From Chroogloeocystis siderophila 5.2 s.c.1 (GTDB taxonomy: Bacteria > Cyanobacteriota > Cyanobacteriia > Cyanobacteriales > Chroococcidiopsidaceae), in assembly GCF_001904655.1 (NCBI RefSeq), contig NZ_MRCC01000002.1, forward strand, positions 62,001 through 126,000: a stretch of DNA of 64,000 nt. The letters run 5' to 3'. Both the position numbers and the translations under genes were made by a program. Below the pieces are notes generated by a model that saw nothing but the letters and a program-made list of their open reading frames with translations, searched no databases and was not told where the DNA came from. Below, in pieces: positions 35,364-43,675 of this stretch (positions within the stretch are counted from its first letter, which is position 1; each line of letters begins with the position of its first letter).

Positions 35364-36578
35364 ATGAAAATCCTTGTCCTTAACGCAGGATCGAGTAGCC
35401 AAAAAAGTTGTTTATACGAACTGAGCGATCCTTTACCCGACTCGCCCCCGCATCCCGTATGGGAAGCGAAAGTAGACTGGAGCCGACATCCTGGAATAGC
35501 TGCTATTAAAATTAATGCTCAAGATAGAGTTTTAGAAACCGAACTCGAAACTGATTCGCGCCCTGAAGTCATTTCCTACTTATTCGATACCTTAGTAAGC
35601 GGTAAAACGCAGGTTATTGACGATCTCAGTGAAATTGATATTGCAGGTCATCGCGTTGTCCATGGCGGTCAAGATTACCGCGAAGCAACTCTGATTACTC
35701 CTGAAGTCAAAGATACTATTTTGCTTTTATCTGATTTTGCGCCTTTGCACAATCCTGCGAACCTTGAAGGTATTGAAGCGATTGAACAACTGCTACCATC
35801 TTTACCGCAAGTTGCCGTGTTTGATACTGCATTTCATAGTCAGATACCATTAAGCGCAGCAGTTTATCCAGGTCCTTACGAATGGTTTGAGCAAGGTATT
35901 CGTCGCTATGGTTTCCACGGTATCAGTCACCAATATTGCGCGCATCGGGCTGCAACACTGCTAAAGCGCGATTTACAGTCTTTACGGCTGATTATTTGTC
36001 ATTTAGGAAATGGCTGTTCGTTATCCGCTATTCGTGATGGAGTCAGCATTGACACGACAATGGGTTTTACTCCTCTAGAAGGCTTGATGATGGGAAGTCG
36101 CTGTGGCTCAATTGACCCTGGTATTTTAATTTACCTATTGCGCGATCGCGAACTCGACGCAGATAAGCTCGATGAAATCCTCAATCATAATTCTGGCTTA
36201 AAAGGAATCTCTGGAGTATCCCAAGATATGCGCCAAATTCAAAGCGCGATCGCATCAAGTAACTCGCGCGCCCAACTCGCTTTTGATATGTATGTGCATT
36301 CGCTACGTAAACACATCGGTGCAATGCTAGCAACTTTGGGCGGTTTAGATGCGTTGGTTTTTACAGGTGGTGTTGGTGAAAATCAAGCTCAATTACGTGC
36401 TAAGGCTTGTGAATCGTTCGCTTTTTTAGGTTTAAAGCTCGATTTAGCTCAAAATGCTGATTCTCCAGGCGATACTGATATTGCAACAAATGATTCTACA
36501 GTGCGCGTTTTAATTATCAATACTCAAGAAGATTGGGCGATCGCTACCGAATGCTGGAAACTTACGCTTGATACTTAG
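35364..36578 (+). CDS. ackA: Acetate kinase
   Basis: Interconverts acetyl phosphate plus ADP with acetate plus ATP in the cytosol. The 404-residue protein has the ASKHA-fold acetate kinase signatures: LVLNAGSSSQKSCLYEL at the N-terminus, AGHRVVHGGQDY, VFDTAFHSQIP, YGFHGISHQYCAHRAA, ICHLGNGCSLSAI, DTTMGFTPLEGLMMGSRCG, and VFTGGVGEN. No phosphotransacetylase lies beside it, so acetyl phosphate may come from phosphoketolase, as in other cyanobacteria. A Uma2 gene starts 4 nt after its stop and is likely co-transcribed. Confidence 0.96.
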   Translation: MKILVLNAGSSSQKSCLYELSDPLPDSPPHPVWEAKVDWSRHPGIAAIKINAQDRVLETELETDSRPEVISYLFDTLVSGKTQVIDDLSEIDIAGHRVVHGGQDYREATLITPEVKDTILLLSDFAPLHNPANLEGIEAIEQLLPSLPQVAVFDTAFHSQIPLSAAVYPGPYEWFEQGIRRYGFHGISHQYCAHRAATLLKRDLQSLRLIICHLGNGCSLSAIRDGVSIDTTMGFTPLEGLMMGSRCGSIDPGILIYLLRDRELDADKLDEILNHNSGLKGISGVSQDMRQIQSAIASSNSRAQLAFDMYVHSLRKHIGAMLATLGGLDALVFTGGVGENQAQLRAKACESFAFLGLKLDLAQNADSPGDTDIATNDSTVRVLIINTQEDWAIATECWKLTLDT

Positions 36579-36582
36579 CACT

Positions 36583-37227
36583 ATGAACGAACTCAAAACA
36601 CAACTACCTACAGATACTTGGGTAGATTGTACGTGGGAAGAATTTATACAAGCGACAACACAACCTGAATATGCAAAAGCCAAATGCTATTACTACAACG
36701 GACAATTAAGGTTAGAAATGTCGCCTGTAGGGACTAATCATTCTTTAGATAATGGACTAATTGTTCTACTTGTAAACTTATTTGGTATTGCTAAAGGAAT
36801 ACCGTTGAAGTTACTAATTAACTGCAGCTATCGTCAACCAGGTATTAAGGAAGCCCAACCAGATGCATCTTACTACGTTGGAGAACGAGTAACGAGCGCT
36901 CCTACTGGTTCTTCTGTTGTTAATCTTGAATTTAATCCACCTCCAGATTTAGTCATTGAAGTAGCAGATACATCGCTAACCGATGATATCGGGCAGAAGC
37001 GTTTACTATACGAAGATTTAGCAGTTGGTGAATACTGGGTAGTAGATGTGAATAAGGCGCAAGTTATAGCTTTTAAAATTCTTTCAAATGGCGGTAGCCA
37101 ACGAATTAGCGAATCAAGTGTATTACCAGGACTCGCGATCACGCGTTTAGAAGAAGGTTTACAACGCAGCCGCGACACTGATAATACCACTGTTGCTGCT
37201 TGGTTTTTGCAAGCCTTTAGTCAATGA
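36583..37227 (+). CDS. Uma2 family endonuclease-like protein
   Basis: 214-residue Uma2 (DUF820) protein. Family segments: WVDCTWEEFIQAT, YYNGQLRLEMSPVGTNHS, QPDASYYVG (Asp), PPDLVIEVADTS (Glu) and KRLLYEDLAVGEYWVVDV. ATG 36583 lies 4 nt after the ackA stop; an in-frame TTG overlapping ackA is less likely. It is distinct from the Uma2 copy at 6305 and shares only the core pattern. Function is unproven for the family. Confidence 0.85.
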   Translation: MNELKTQLPTDTWVDCTWEEFIQATTQPEYAKAKCYYYNGQLRLEMSPVGTNHSLDNGLIVLLVNLFGIAKGIPLKLLINCSYRQPGIKEAQPDASYYVGERVTSAPTGSSVVNLEFNPPPDLVIEVADTSLTDDIGQKRLLYEDLAVGEYWVVDVNKAQVIAFKILSNGGSQRISESSVLPGLAITRLEEGLQRSRDTDNTTVAAWFLQAFSQ

Positions 37228-37270
37228 CAACAAAACTTGACACCAGGGGAAAAACGCAGTAATCTACAAG

Positions 37271-37286
37271 TTAACGTTAACGTCAA
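37271..37286 (+). promoter_or_regulatory. MerR operator copy 1, upstream of merR
   Basis: TTAACGTTAACGTCAA differs at one position from the perfect palindrome at 37714. It lies 34-49 bp before the regulator start, a typical place for autoregulation. Confidence 0.6.
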
Positions 37287-37319
37287 TCTGGTGCATCAGT
37301 AAACAAAGTGATTGAAAAA

Positions 37320-37697
37320 ATGCGAATTGGAGAGCTAGCGCAAAAAGCTGGCGTAACTCCAAGAACGATTCGCTACTATGAAAACTTAGGACTACTCAAC
37401 CCAAGTGAACGGGAGGGAAATGGCTTTCGCTATTACACGGAAGCTGAGTTACTGCGACTACAAAAAATAGATTGTCTCAAAGCACTTGGACTCACTCTCG
37501 AAGAAATTGCTAGCGTGATTGACTTGTACTTTGAAGATCCAACCGAACTCAAAGCTAAGCAAAAGGTGTTAACAATCTTACAAGCACATCTCCAAGAAAC
37601 TGACGACAAATTGAGCGCACTCGCGCAGTTTCGTTCAGAGTTGCTTTTTAATATTACTAAAATTCAAAAATGTATTGAGCAAATCAATAGCCAGTAA
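37320..37697 (+). CDS. MerR-family transcriptional regulator
   Basis: 125-residue regulator with the MerR winged helix: RIGELAQKAGVTPRTIRYYE, NLGLLNPSEREGNGFRYY and LQKIDCLKALGLTLEEIASV. A dimerisation coiled coil spans about residues 80-118. The only cysteines are single ones in the helix region (DCLKAL) and near the C-terminus (KCIEQI), so it is not a classic metal sensor with a C-terminal Cys pair; a redox or electrophile sensor of the AdhR/NmlR type is more likely. A GTG at 37308 could also start it. Near-identical palindromes flank the gene on both sides, implying control of itself and the downstream oxidoreductase genes. Confidence 0.88.
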   Translation: MRIGELAQKAGVTPRTIRYYENLGLLNPSEREGNGFRYYTEAELLRLQKIDCLKALGLTLEEIASVIDLYFEDPTELKAKQKVLTILQAHLQETDDKLSALAQFRSELLFNITKIQKCIEQINSQ

Positions 37698-37713
37698 TTT
37701 TTTTTGATTTTTG

Positions 37714-37729
37714 TTGACGTTAACGTCAA
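37714..37729 (+). promoter_or_regulatory. MerR operator copy 2, upstream of the MDR oxidoreductase
   Basis: TTGACGTTAACGTCAA is a perfect 16-bp palindrome in the 54-bp gap between merR and the next gene; its left half also reads as a -35 (TTGACG). MerR proteins bind such dyads between -35 and -10 and twist the promoter. The downstream -10 is not clear. Confidence 0.65.
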
Positions 37730-37751
37730 AGTTAAGACAAGGTAAAGTACG

Positions 37752-38759
37752 ATGAAGGTATACGAAATTCAACAATTTGGCATAGATACTCTAAAACTAA
37801 CCGAACGCCCCGATCCGCAACTGAGTTACGGACACGTACTTGTAAAAATGCGCGCGGCTTCGTTGAATTACCGAGATTTGATGGTCGTCAAAGGTTTATA
37901 CGATCCAAAGCTAGCTTTACCGAGAATTCCTTTTTCTGATGGTGTAGGCGCAGTTGTCGCGGTAGGCGAAGGTGTAACGCGCGTGAAAGTCGGCGATCGC
38001 GTTGCGGGACTTTTCTTTCAAAAGTGGATCGGCGGCGAACTGACACAAGAAATTGCGCAATCGGCTTTAGGCGGTGCAATTGAAGGAATTCTAGCGGAGT
38101 ACGCACTACTGCATGAAGATGGTGTTGTTCGCGTACCCGAACATCTCACTGATGAAGAAGCAGCAAGTTTACCTTGTGCGGCTGTCACTGCATGGAATGC
38201 GCTATTTCACGCGGGTAATTTAAAAGCCGGCGATACCGTATTGGTGCAAGGAACTGGCGGAGTTTCGATATTTGCGTTGCAATTTGCCCTCCTTGCGGGT
38301 GCGAAGGTAATTGCCACATCAAGTAGCAATGAGAAACTAGAACGCGTCCGCAAAATGGGCGCAGCGGAAACAATTAACTATAAACAAACTCCTGAGTGGG
38401 GTAGTCGAGTGCGCGAACTCACCGATGATAAAGGTGTTGATTATGTCGTTGAAGTCGGCGGCGCAAGAACGTTATCCGAATCGCTACACGCGGTACGTCA
38501 CGGCGGACAAATTAGTTTAATTGGGGTTTTAAGCGGTGGTAAAGGTGAAGTTGCAACCGCAGCCATTTTGATGAAAAACGTCCGCGTACAGGGAATTTAT
38601 GTTGGTTCGCGTGAGATGTTCGCGGCGATGAATTCGGCGATCGCATTACATAAATTACGTCCTGTCGTTGATCGCGTGTATCCTTTCCACGAAGTACCAG
38701 AAGCGCTGAAATATATGGAAAGTGGTTCGCACTTCGGTAAAATTTGCATCCGCTTTTAA
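37752..38759 (+). CDS. MDR-family NAD(P)-dependent alcohol dehydrogenase/quinone oxidoreductase
   Basis: 335-residue medium-chain dehydrogenase. The catalytic-domain segments SLNYRDLMVVKGLYDPKL and FSDGVGAVVAVGEGV are followed by the Rossmann part TVLVQGTGGVSIFALQFALL and GVDYVVEVGGARTLSESL. The usual zinc-binding Cys/His at the start are absent (NYRDL in place of CHTD), which places it with zinc-less quinone/enone reductases. It sits directly behind the MerR palindrome and 18 bp before the Old Yellow Enzyme gene, so it likely belongs to an electrophile-response operon. Confidence 0.88.
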   Translation: MKVYEIQQFGIDTLKLTERPDPQLSYGHVLVKMRAASLNYRDLMVVKGLYDPKLALPRIPFSDGVGAVVAVGEGVTRVKVGDRVAGLFFQKWIGGELTQEIAQSALGGAIEGILAEYALLHEDGVVRVPEHLTDEEAASLPCAAVTAWNALFHAGNLKAGDTVLVQGTGGVSIFALQFALLAGAKVIATSSSNEKLERVRKMGAAETINYKQTPEWGSRVRELTDDKGVDYVVEVGGARTLSESLHAVRHGGQISLIGVLSGGKGEVATAAILMKNVRVQGIYVGSREMFAAMNSAIALHKLRPVVDRVYPFHEVPEALKYMESGSHFGKICIRF

Positions 38760-38777
38760 TTACTAAAGAGGAAAACA

Positions 38778-39893
38778 ATGCCACACTTATTTGATACATA
38801 TCAACTCAAAGACATCACATTACGCAACCGTATTGGTGTTTCCCCCATGTGTCAGTATAGTTCGCACGATGGTGTAGCAACTGATTGGCATTTAGTTCAC
38901 CTAGGTTCGCGTGCAGTAGGTGGTGCAGGATTAATTATTGCCGAAGCTACCGCAGTCGAAGCGCGGGGACGCATTTCTCCAGGTGATGCAGGAATTTGGG
39001 CAGACAAGCACATCGAACCGCTACAACGCATCAACCAATTTATTAAAGCGCATGGTGCAGTACCAGGCATTCAAATTGCCCACGCTGGTAGAAAAGCAAG
39101 TGCCGCGCGTCCTTGGGAAGGCGATCATTCGCTTAAAGACGAAGAAGGTGGTTGGGAAACTATTGCACCGAGTCCCCTAGCTTTTGGTAATAAGCTATGG
39201 CGGGTTCCGAAAGAAATGACTAAAGAAGATATTCAAGAAGTGCAAAATGCGTTTCGCGCAGCGGCATTACGTGCTTTAGAAGCAGGTTATGAGTGGTTAG
39301 AATTACATTTTGCTCACGGTTATTTAGCACACAGCTTTTACTCACCCTTGGCAAATCACCGCACTGATGAGTATGGTGGTAGTTTTGTCAGCTAATGTCG
39401 CGGAGGAAACCTCCGCGCCCGCTGCCATGTCAACCGTATTCGCTTTGTAATAGAAACAACGCAAGCTGTACGCGAAGTTTGGTCAGAACGTTTCCCATTA
39501 ACCGCAAGGTTATCGTGTTCGGATTGGGTAGAAGGCGGCTGGACAATTGAAGATTCGGTAGAACTTGCGAAAAAGCTCAAAGCCGAAGGTGTAGATTTGA
39601 TTGATTGTAGTTCGGGTTTTAATTCTCCAGATTACAAAAACTATCCTTTCGGTGCGGGTTGGCAAGTGCCTTTTGCCCAGAAAATTCGCCACGAAGCTGA
39701 AATCGCGACAGCGGCGGTAGGTTCAATTACTAGCCCAATGCAAGCTGATGAAATTATCCGCAATGGACGTGCTGATATTGTTCTAATTGGGCGTGAGATG
39801 TTGCGCGATCCTTACTGGGCATATCGTGCGGCGCAAGAATTGCACCAAGAGGAAAAACTGAATTTACCAATTCAATACGCGAGTGGATTGTAA
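38778..39893 (+). pseudogene. Old Yellow Enzyme (YqjM/NamA type) interrupted by a short element
   Basis: FMN-dependent ene-reductase of about 356 residues that would reduce activated C=C bonds. The first part (38778-39386) has the OYE core LRNRIGVSPMCQYSSHDG, QIAHAGRKASAARPWEG, LELHFAHGYLAHSF and NHRTDEYGGSF. At 39387-39431 a 45-nt palindromic block is inserted. It brings an in-frame TAA (39393-39395), yet the second half resumes in the same frame: NRIRFVIETTQAVREVW, LIDCSSGF, VGSITSPMQADEII and ADIVLIGREMLRDPYWA to 39893. Except for the insert it is intact. The first part alone lacks half the barrel and could not bind FMN. Readthrough would restore the full chain. Confidence 0.85.
39387..39431. 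repeat. 45-nt palindromic element inside the OYE gene
   Basis: The core is an 8-bp perfect hairpin CGCGGAGG-AAA-CCTCCGCG (39399-39417), GC-rich against its surroundings, followed by CCCGCTGCCATG. It replaces about one codon of the gene and keeps the frame. It resembles the GC-rich hairpin repeats found between cyanobacterial genes; no second copy was seen in this window. Confidence 0.65.
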
Positions 39894-39906
39894 GGAATAT
39901 ACCTGC

Positions 39907-40623
39907 ATGAAAGTTTTTATTGTTCACGCACATCCCGAACCAAAAAGCTTTAATGGTGCATTAACTCGTCATGCCAAAGTAGTACTAGAAAATGCAGCAC
40001 ATGAAGTTAAAATTTCTGATCTGTATGCCATGAAATTTAATCCTGTTTCAGATCGTCGTAATTTTACATCTCAAAAAAATCAAGATTACTTTAAACAACA
40101 AACTGAAGAATTGTATGCAACTGAAATCGACGGTTTCGCCCTCGATATTCGCTCAGAAATGAAAAAACTAGATTGGTGCGATGTGCTCATTTTTCAGTTT
40201 CCCCTGTGGTGGTTTTCTGTTCCAGCAATTCTTAAAGGCTGGGTTGATCGAGTATTCGCGATGGGACGTATTTATGGTGGTGGGAAATGGTATGACAACG
40301 GTACGTTTCAAGGCAAAAAAGCAATGTTGTCATTGACTACTGGTGCTCCTGAAACTAGATATAGCGAAACAGGATTAAATGGATTTATTGACGATCTCTT
40401 GTTTCCTATTCATCATGGAATCTTTCATTATGTGGGATTTGATGTATTACCACCGTTTATCGCTTGGGCAGTCAATCGTGTAAGCGAAGAACAAAGACAG
40501 CATTATTTAGAAACATACCAACAAAGACTTTTATCGATTGATAAAACGCCAGCGATCGCTTATCCTGCTTTAGCAGATTATGACGAGAATTTTCAGTTGA
40601 AGTCAGCAAACGAAGCAAGCTGA
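39907..40623 (+). CDS. NAD(P)H dehydrogenase (quinone), flavodoxin-like fold
   Basis: 238-residue cytosolic flavoprotein of the NQO1/MdaB/KefF group that reduces quinones by two electrons. Visible: KVFIVHAHPEPKSFNGALT (FMN phosphate loop), DVLIFQFPLWWFSVPAILKG with the WW motif, DRVFAMGRIYGGGKWYDNG, and SLTTGAPETRYSETG. ATG 39907 gives the family start; eight further codons are open upstream. It is 13 bp after the OYE gene and fits the same detoxification operon. Confidence 0.9.
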   Translation: MKVFIVHAHPEPKSFNGALTRHAKVVLENAAHEVKISDLYAMKFNPVSDRRNFTSQKNQDYFKQQTEELYATEIDGFALDIRSEMKKLDWCDVLIFQFPLWWFSVPAILKGWVDRVFAMGRIYGGGKWYDNGTFQGKKAMLSLTTGAPETRYSETGLNGFIDDLLFPIHHGIFHYVGFDVLPPFIAWAVNRVSEEQRQHYLETYQQRLLSIDKTPAIAYPALADYDENFQLKSANEAS

Positions 40624-40683
40624 AATTACTGTAAGTTGTATATCGCAACCATCAAACTTTGTACTCAATTAAGAGAGACTAAA

Positions 40684-41382
40684 ATGATTGATCTTTATTA
40701 CTGGACAACGCCCAACGGTCACAAAATTACAATGTTTTTAGAGGAAGTTGAACTTCCTTATACGATCATTCCTATAAATATTGGCACGGGAGATCAGTTT
40801 AAGCCCGAATTTCTTAAGATTGCTCCGAACAATCGTATTCCTGCAATTGTTGATCGCGCACCCGTTGATGGCGGCGAACCCGTTTCAGTGTTTGAATCAG
40901 GAGCGATTCTACTGTATTTAGCCGAAAAAACTGGAAAACTGATTTCAGCAGATATCCGCCAACGTGCTGAAGTTTTGCAATGGTTATTCTGGCAAATGGG
41001 TGGTTTAGGACCAATGGCAGGGCAAAATCATCATTTTAGTCAGTATGCACCAGAAAAGATTCCTTATGCAATCGACCGCTATGTTAATGAGACAGGACGC
41101 TTGTATGCAGTCATGAATAAAAGATTAAGCGATCGCACGTTTATTGCTGGTAATAACTACTCAATCGCGGACATTGCAGCTTATCCCTGGATTGTACCCT
41201 ATGAGCGCCAAGGGCAGAAGCTAGAAGACTTCCCTCACTTGCAGCGCTGGTTTGAGGCGATTAAAGCACGTCCTGCAACGATTCGTGCTTATGAAAAAGC
41301 CGAAGCATTTAAAGACCAAACACTCGATATTGAGAAGTCACGCAATTTGTTGTTTAACCAATCAGCAAACACGATTCAGTAA
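40684..41382 (+). CDS. Glutathione S-transferase family protein
   Basis: 232-residue GST of the YfcG/YghU/Ure2-like group. N-terminal thioredoxin-fold domain: DLYYWTTPNGHKITMFLEEV, IAPNNRIPAIVD and FESGAILLYLAEKTG. C-terminal helical domain from about residue 95: LFWQMGGLGPMAGQNHHFSQ and NNYSIADIAAYPWIVPYERQ. Asn12 in the TPNGHK motif is the usual glutathione-activating position in this group. ATG 40684 follows an AGAGAG ribosome-binding site. It is the last gene of the electrophile-response group, 60 bp after the quinone reductase. Confidence 0.9.
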   Translation: MIDLYYWTTPNGHKITMFLEEVELPYTIIPINIGTGDQFKPEFLKIAPNNRIPAIVDRAPVDGGEPVSVFESGAILLYLAEKTGKLISADIRQRAEVLQWLFWQMGGLGPMAGQNHHFSQYAPEKIPYAIDRYVNETGRLYAVMNKRLSDRTFIAGNNYSIADIAAYPWIVPYERQGQKLEDFPHLQRWFEAIKARPATIRAYEKAEAFKDQTLDIEKSRNLLFNQSANTIQ

Positions 41383-41531
41383 TGGGTAATTGAAAAGCTG
41401 TTAGCGTTTAGCGGTTAGCAGTTAGCACGGAAAAAAAGCTAATAGCCAATTGCTAATTACTAATTGTTACCCAAGACCAATGATCAGTTACCAATTACCA
41501 GCTTTTAAATTAGGTTTGTGTTCAGATTGCT
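41383..41531. repeat. Simple-repeat spacer (TTAGC / AATTAC words)
   Basis: Degenerate short tandem words GTTAGCGTTTAGCGGTTAGC (41400-41424) and CTAATTACTAATTGTTACC fill the gap. The same style occurs at 9755-9800, 10661-10690, 32305-32350 and 44955-44980. No gene or clear signal. Confidence 0.5.
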
Positions 41532-42329
41532 ATGCCCAAACTTCAGGCTAACGGAATTGAATTATTCTACAACATTCAGGGAACAGGCGAGCCTTTACTA
41601 TTAATTCCTGGTTTCGCCTGCGACTATGCGCACTGGGATTTGTTAATGCCCTCACTCGTCACGGAGTATCAAGTTATTCGTTTAGACAATCGCGGTATCG
41701 GACAAAGTTCTGCGCCAGATAGTCCATACAGCATCAAACAAATGGCAAAAGATGCGGCAATTCTACTCGAACATATCGGTGTGAGTAAAGTTCATGTTGC
41801 TGGTCATTCGATGGGTGGTCAAATTGCCCAAGAGTTAGCATTAGCACACCCAGAAAAGGTACATAGTTTGATGCTGTTGGCGACTTTTGCCATAGGCGAT
41901 CGCCGATTTTGTAGCATTATTGAAACGCTTGGTGATCTTCCACGCATTTTAGATCCCGAAGCTTATTTTTATGTAGTGTTACCTTGGGCAGTTAGTGAAG
42001 ATTTTTACTTGATTCCTGGCGCTGTAGAAGAAGCACTCAAGTTGAAACTTGAGTATCCTTTCCCACCCACTCCACACGGATTGTATCATCAAAGTCGAGC
42101 GATTATTAGTAGCAACACCTTAAACCGTTTACAGGAAATTACTTGCCCTACACTAGTTTTGGTAAGTCAGCAGGATATTCTCACGCCAATTAAGTTTTCC
42201 GAACAACTTGCGCAAGGTATTTCCAATGCTGAACTTGTGGTTCTAAAGCGTGGCGGTCACGATCTTTTAATTGACGCACCAGAGGCAGTAGCTACTGCCA
42301 TGCTGAACTTTTTAGCAAAGACTAGATAA
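41532..42329 (+). CDS. Alpha/beta hydrolase
   Basis: 265-residue soluble alpha/beta hydrolase. The oxyanion region is LLLIPGFACDYAHWD, then VIRLDNRGIGQS, nucleophile in VAGHSMGGQIAQEL, catalytic Asp probably in VLVSQQDILTPI, and His in LKRGGHDLLID. The pattern is close to the BioH/3-oxoadipate enol-lactonase/haloperoxidase-like group, but substrate cannot be told. It lies 149 bp after the GST gene across a simple-repeat spacer, so membership in that operon is uncertain. Confidence 0.85.
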   Translation: MPKLQANGIELFYNIQGTGEPLLLIPGFACDYAHWDLLMPSLVTEYQVIRLDNRGIGQSSAPDSPYSIKQMAKDAAILLEHIGVSKVHVAGHSMGGQIAQELALAHPEKVHSLMLLATFAIGDRRFCSIIETLGDLPRILDPEAYFYVVLPWAVSEDFYLIPGAVEEALKLKLEYPFPPTPHGLYHQSRAIISSNTLNRLQEITCPTLVLVSQQDILTPIKFSEQLAQGISNAELVVLKRGGHDLLIDAPEAVATAMLNFLAKTR

Positions 42330-42375
42330 ACAAATCAACAAAATAATTTCTAACTATCCAACGGTGTAATTAAAT

Positions 42376-42729
42376 CTAACGCTTCGCAAACTTAGCGTCC
42401 AATGTGTAAAGTACAGAACAGCTTTGACTTTGCGCTAAGTGAAGTGCATCAGCAAAATCTAAACTATTCTCGTGCCACCGCAAAGCTTGCGCTATTAAAG
42501 TTGCGTTTGTTGGATGAACATTAGGCAACCCGAGAAGGTTCCTAAATACCTGGCAAATTTCACTAGGTTTGAAATTGTAAGCAAAGCGTAATACCCATTC
42601 AGTTTCGAGCAGGACTGTATCTGGAACAAAGATGTCTTGCTTTTGAAATATCTGAAGGCTTTTATCGTATTGCGGTTCATCATCTTGTGTTAAGAGACGT
42701 ACAAAAGTGTTTGTATCAACTGCGAGCAT
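42376..42729 (-). CDS. vapC: VapC-family PIN-domain toxin
   Basis: 117-residue PIN ribonuclease. The four acidic residues of the active site are in place: Asp5 (MLAVDTN), Glu42 (LLETEWVLR), Asp91/Asp94 (LDFADALHLAQ) and Asp111 (YTLDAKFAK). VapC toxins cleave specific tRNAs or rRNA unless bound by their antitoxin. Its start overlaps the antitoxin gene by 14 nt, the standard arrangement for coupled translation. Confidence 0.9.
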   Translation of the reverse strand: MLAVDTNTFVRLLTQDDEPQYDKSLQIFQKQDIFVPDTVLLETEWVLRFAYNFKPSEICQVFRNLLGLPNVHPTNATLIAQALRWHENSLDFADALHLAQSQSCSVLYTLDAKFAKR

Positions 42730-42979
42730 GCCACTGTTGCATCACTCCTTGGCGAATCGCATCTTCTAACTCATCGAGACTTTTTGGTTTTCCCCGATAG
42801 CTTAAACAGCCTGCAACCTGCGCTAATGTTGTCTTTGCAAAAGGTTTTTTAGGTTTGAGGAGAATACCATTGCCGACATCAATGGCAATTAGTTCTTGAC
42901 CAACTTCCCAGTGATGAGCAGTACGTAAGACTCTTGGAATGATCACTTGTCCTTTACTTGACGAACGAGTGACTTGCAT
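42716..42979 (-). CDS. vapB: AbrB/SpoVT-type antitoxin
   Basis: 87-residue protein. Residues 1-45 form the swapped-hairpin AbrB DNA-binding domain (SSSKGQVIIPRVLRTAHHW, EVGQELIAIDVGNGILLKP). The C-terminal part (SLDELEDAIRQGVMQQWH) would wrap the toxin. Start ATG 42979 gives the family N-terminus MQVTRSSSKGQ; fifteen hydrophobic codons open upstream are not conserved. It probably represses its own operon with VapC. Confidence 0.88.
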   Translation of the reverse strand: MQVTRSSSKGQVIIPRVLRTAHHWEVGQELIAIDVGNGILLKPKKPFAKTTLAQVAGCLSYRGKPKSLDELEDAIRQGVMQQWHARS

Positions 42980-43071
42980 CAAATTCAGCAAAGTAAAAAG
43001 TAAGAAATATGTAAAAATTCTCACATGAGCATCTTGAAAATCGTTGCAACAGTTGACTTGGCTGTTATGTC

Positions 43072-43630
43072 ATGCTTACTCAATCGACATTAGAGACGAG
43101 TAGATTGAACCTACGTTCACTAACCCAGGCAGATATACCCTCAATACAACGCTGCGCCAGCGTTCGGGCGATCGCCGATACGATGATCTCTATTCCTCAT
43201 CCCTATCCTGAAGGTGAAGCTGGGCGTTAAGTGTTAAGACGACTTACAGAATTTGAAGCGGGGAATTCGGGTTCATTTGTCATTGAGTGCAAATCTCAAC
43301 CAGCATTTTGTGGAGCGATCGAGATTCGCGATATTGAGCCAGAACCTTCTCGAGCCGAGTTGAGTTTTTGGTTAGCCTTTGAGATGTGGGGAAAAGGGTA
43401 CATGAGCGAAGCATTACAACCCATACTTTGCTTTGGATTTGAAAATTTAGAACTCAATAGGCTCTACGCCTATCACATAATGAGAAACCCAAGTTCTGGC
43501 AAAGTATTGCAGAAAAATGGATTTGTACAAGAAGGAGTGTTACGTCAGCGAGTCCGAAAAATGGGGAGTATTTGAAGATGTAAAGCTATGGGCGATTCTA
43601 CAAAGCGACTGGCAAGGAGAAGCAGTATAA
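43072..43630 (+). pseudogene. GNAT acetyltransferase (RimJ/RimL type), broken twice
   Basis: Reads MLTQSTLETSRLNLRSLTQAD, ISIPHPYPEGEAGR, then TAA at 43228-43230, then SFVIECKSQPAFCGAIEIRD, LSFWLAFEMWGKGYMSEAL (acetyl-CoA site) and GKVLQKNGFVQEGVLRQ. An extra A in the A-run before 43563 shifts the end; the restored frame gives KWGVFEDVKLWAILQSDW to TAA 43628. Otherwise complete for the family at about 185 residues. Decay appears recent. Confidence 0.8.
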
Positions 43631-43675
43631 CGCTAGGTTGATATGTAGAAGGTACTAGAGGAAATTTTAGGAAAG

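Noticed and set aside
37271-37286. The TTAACGTTAACG word as a simple AT repeat
   Set aside because: It matches the 37714 palindrome at 15 of 16 positions and both lie just before genes of the same cluster, so an operator pair is the better reading.
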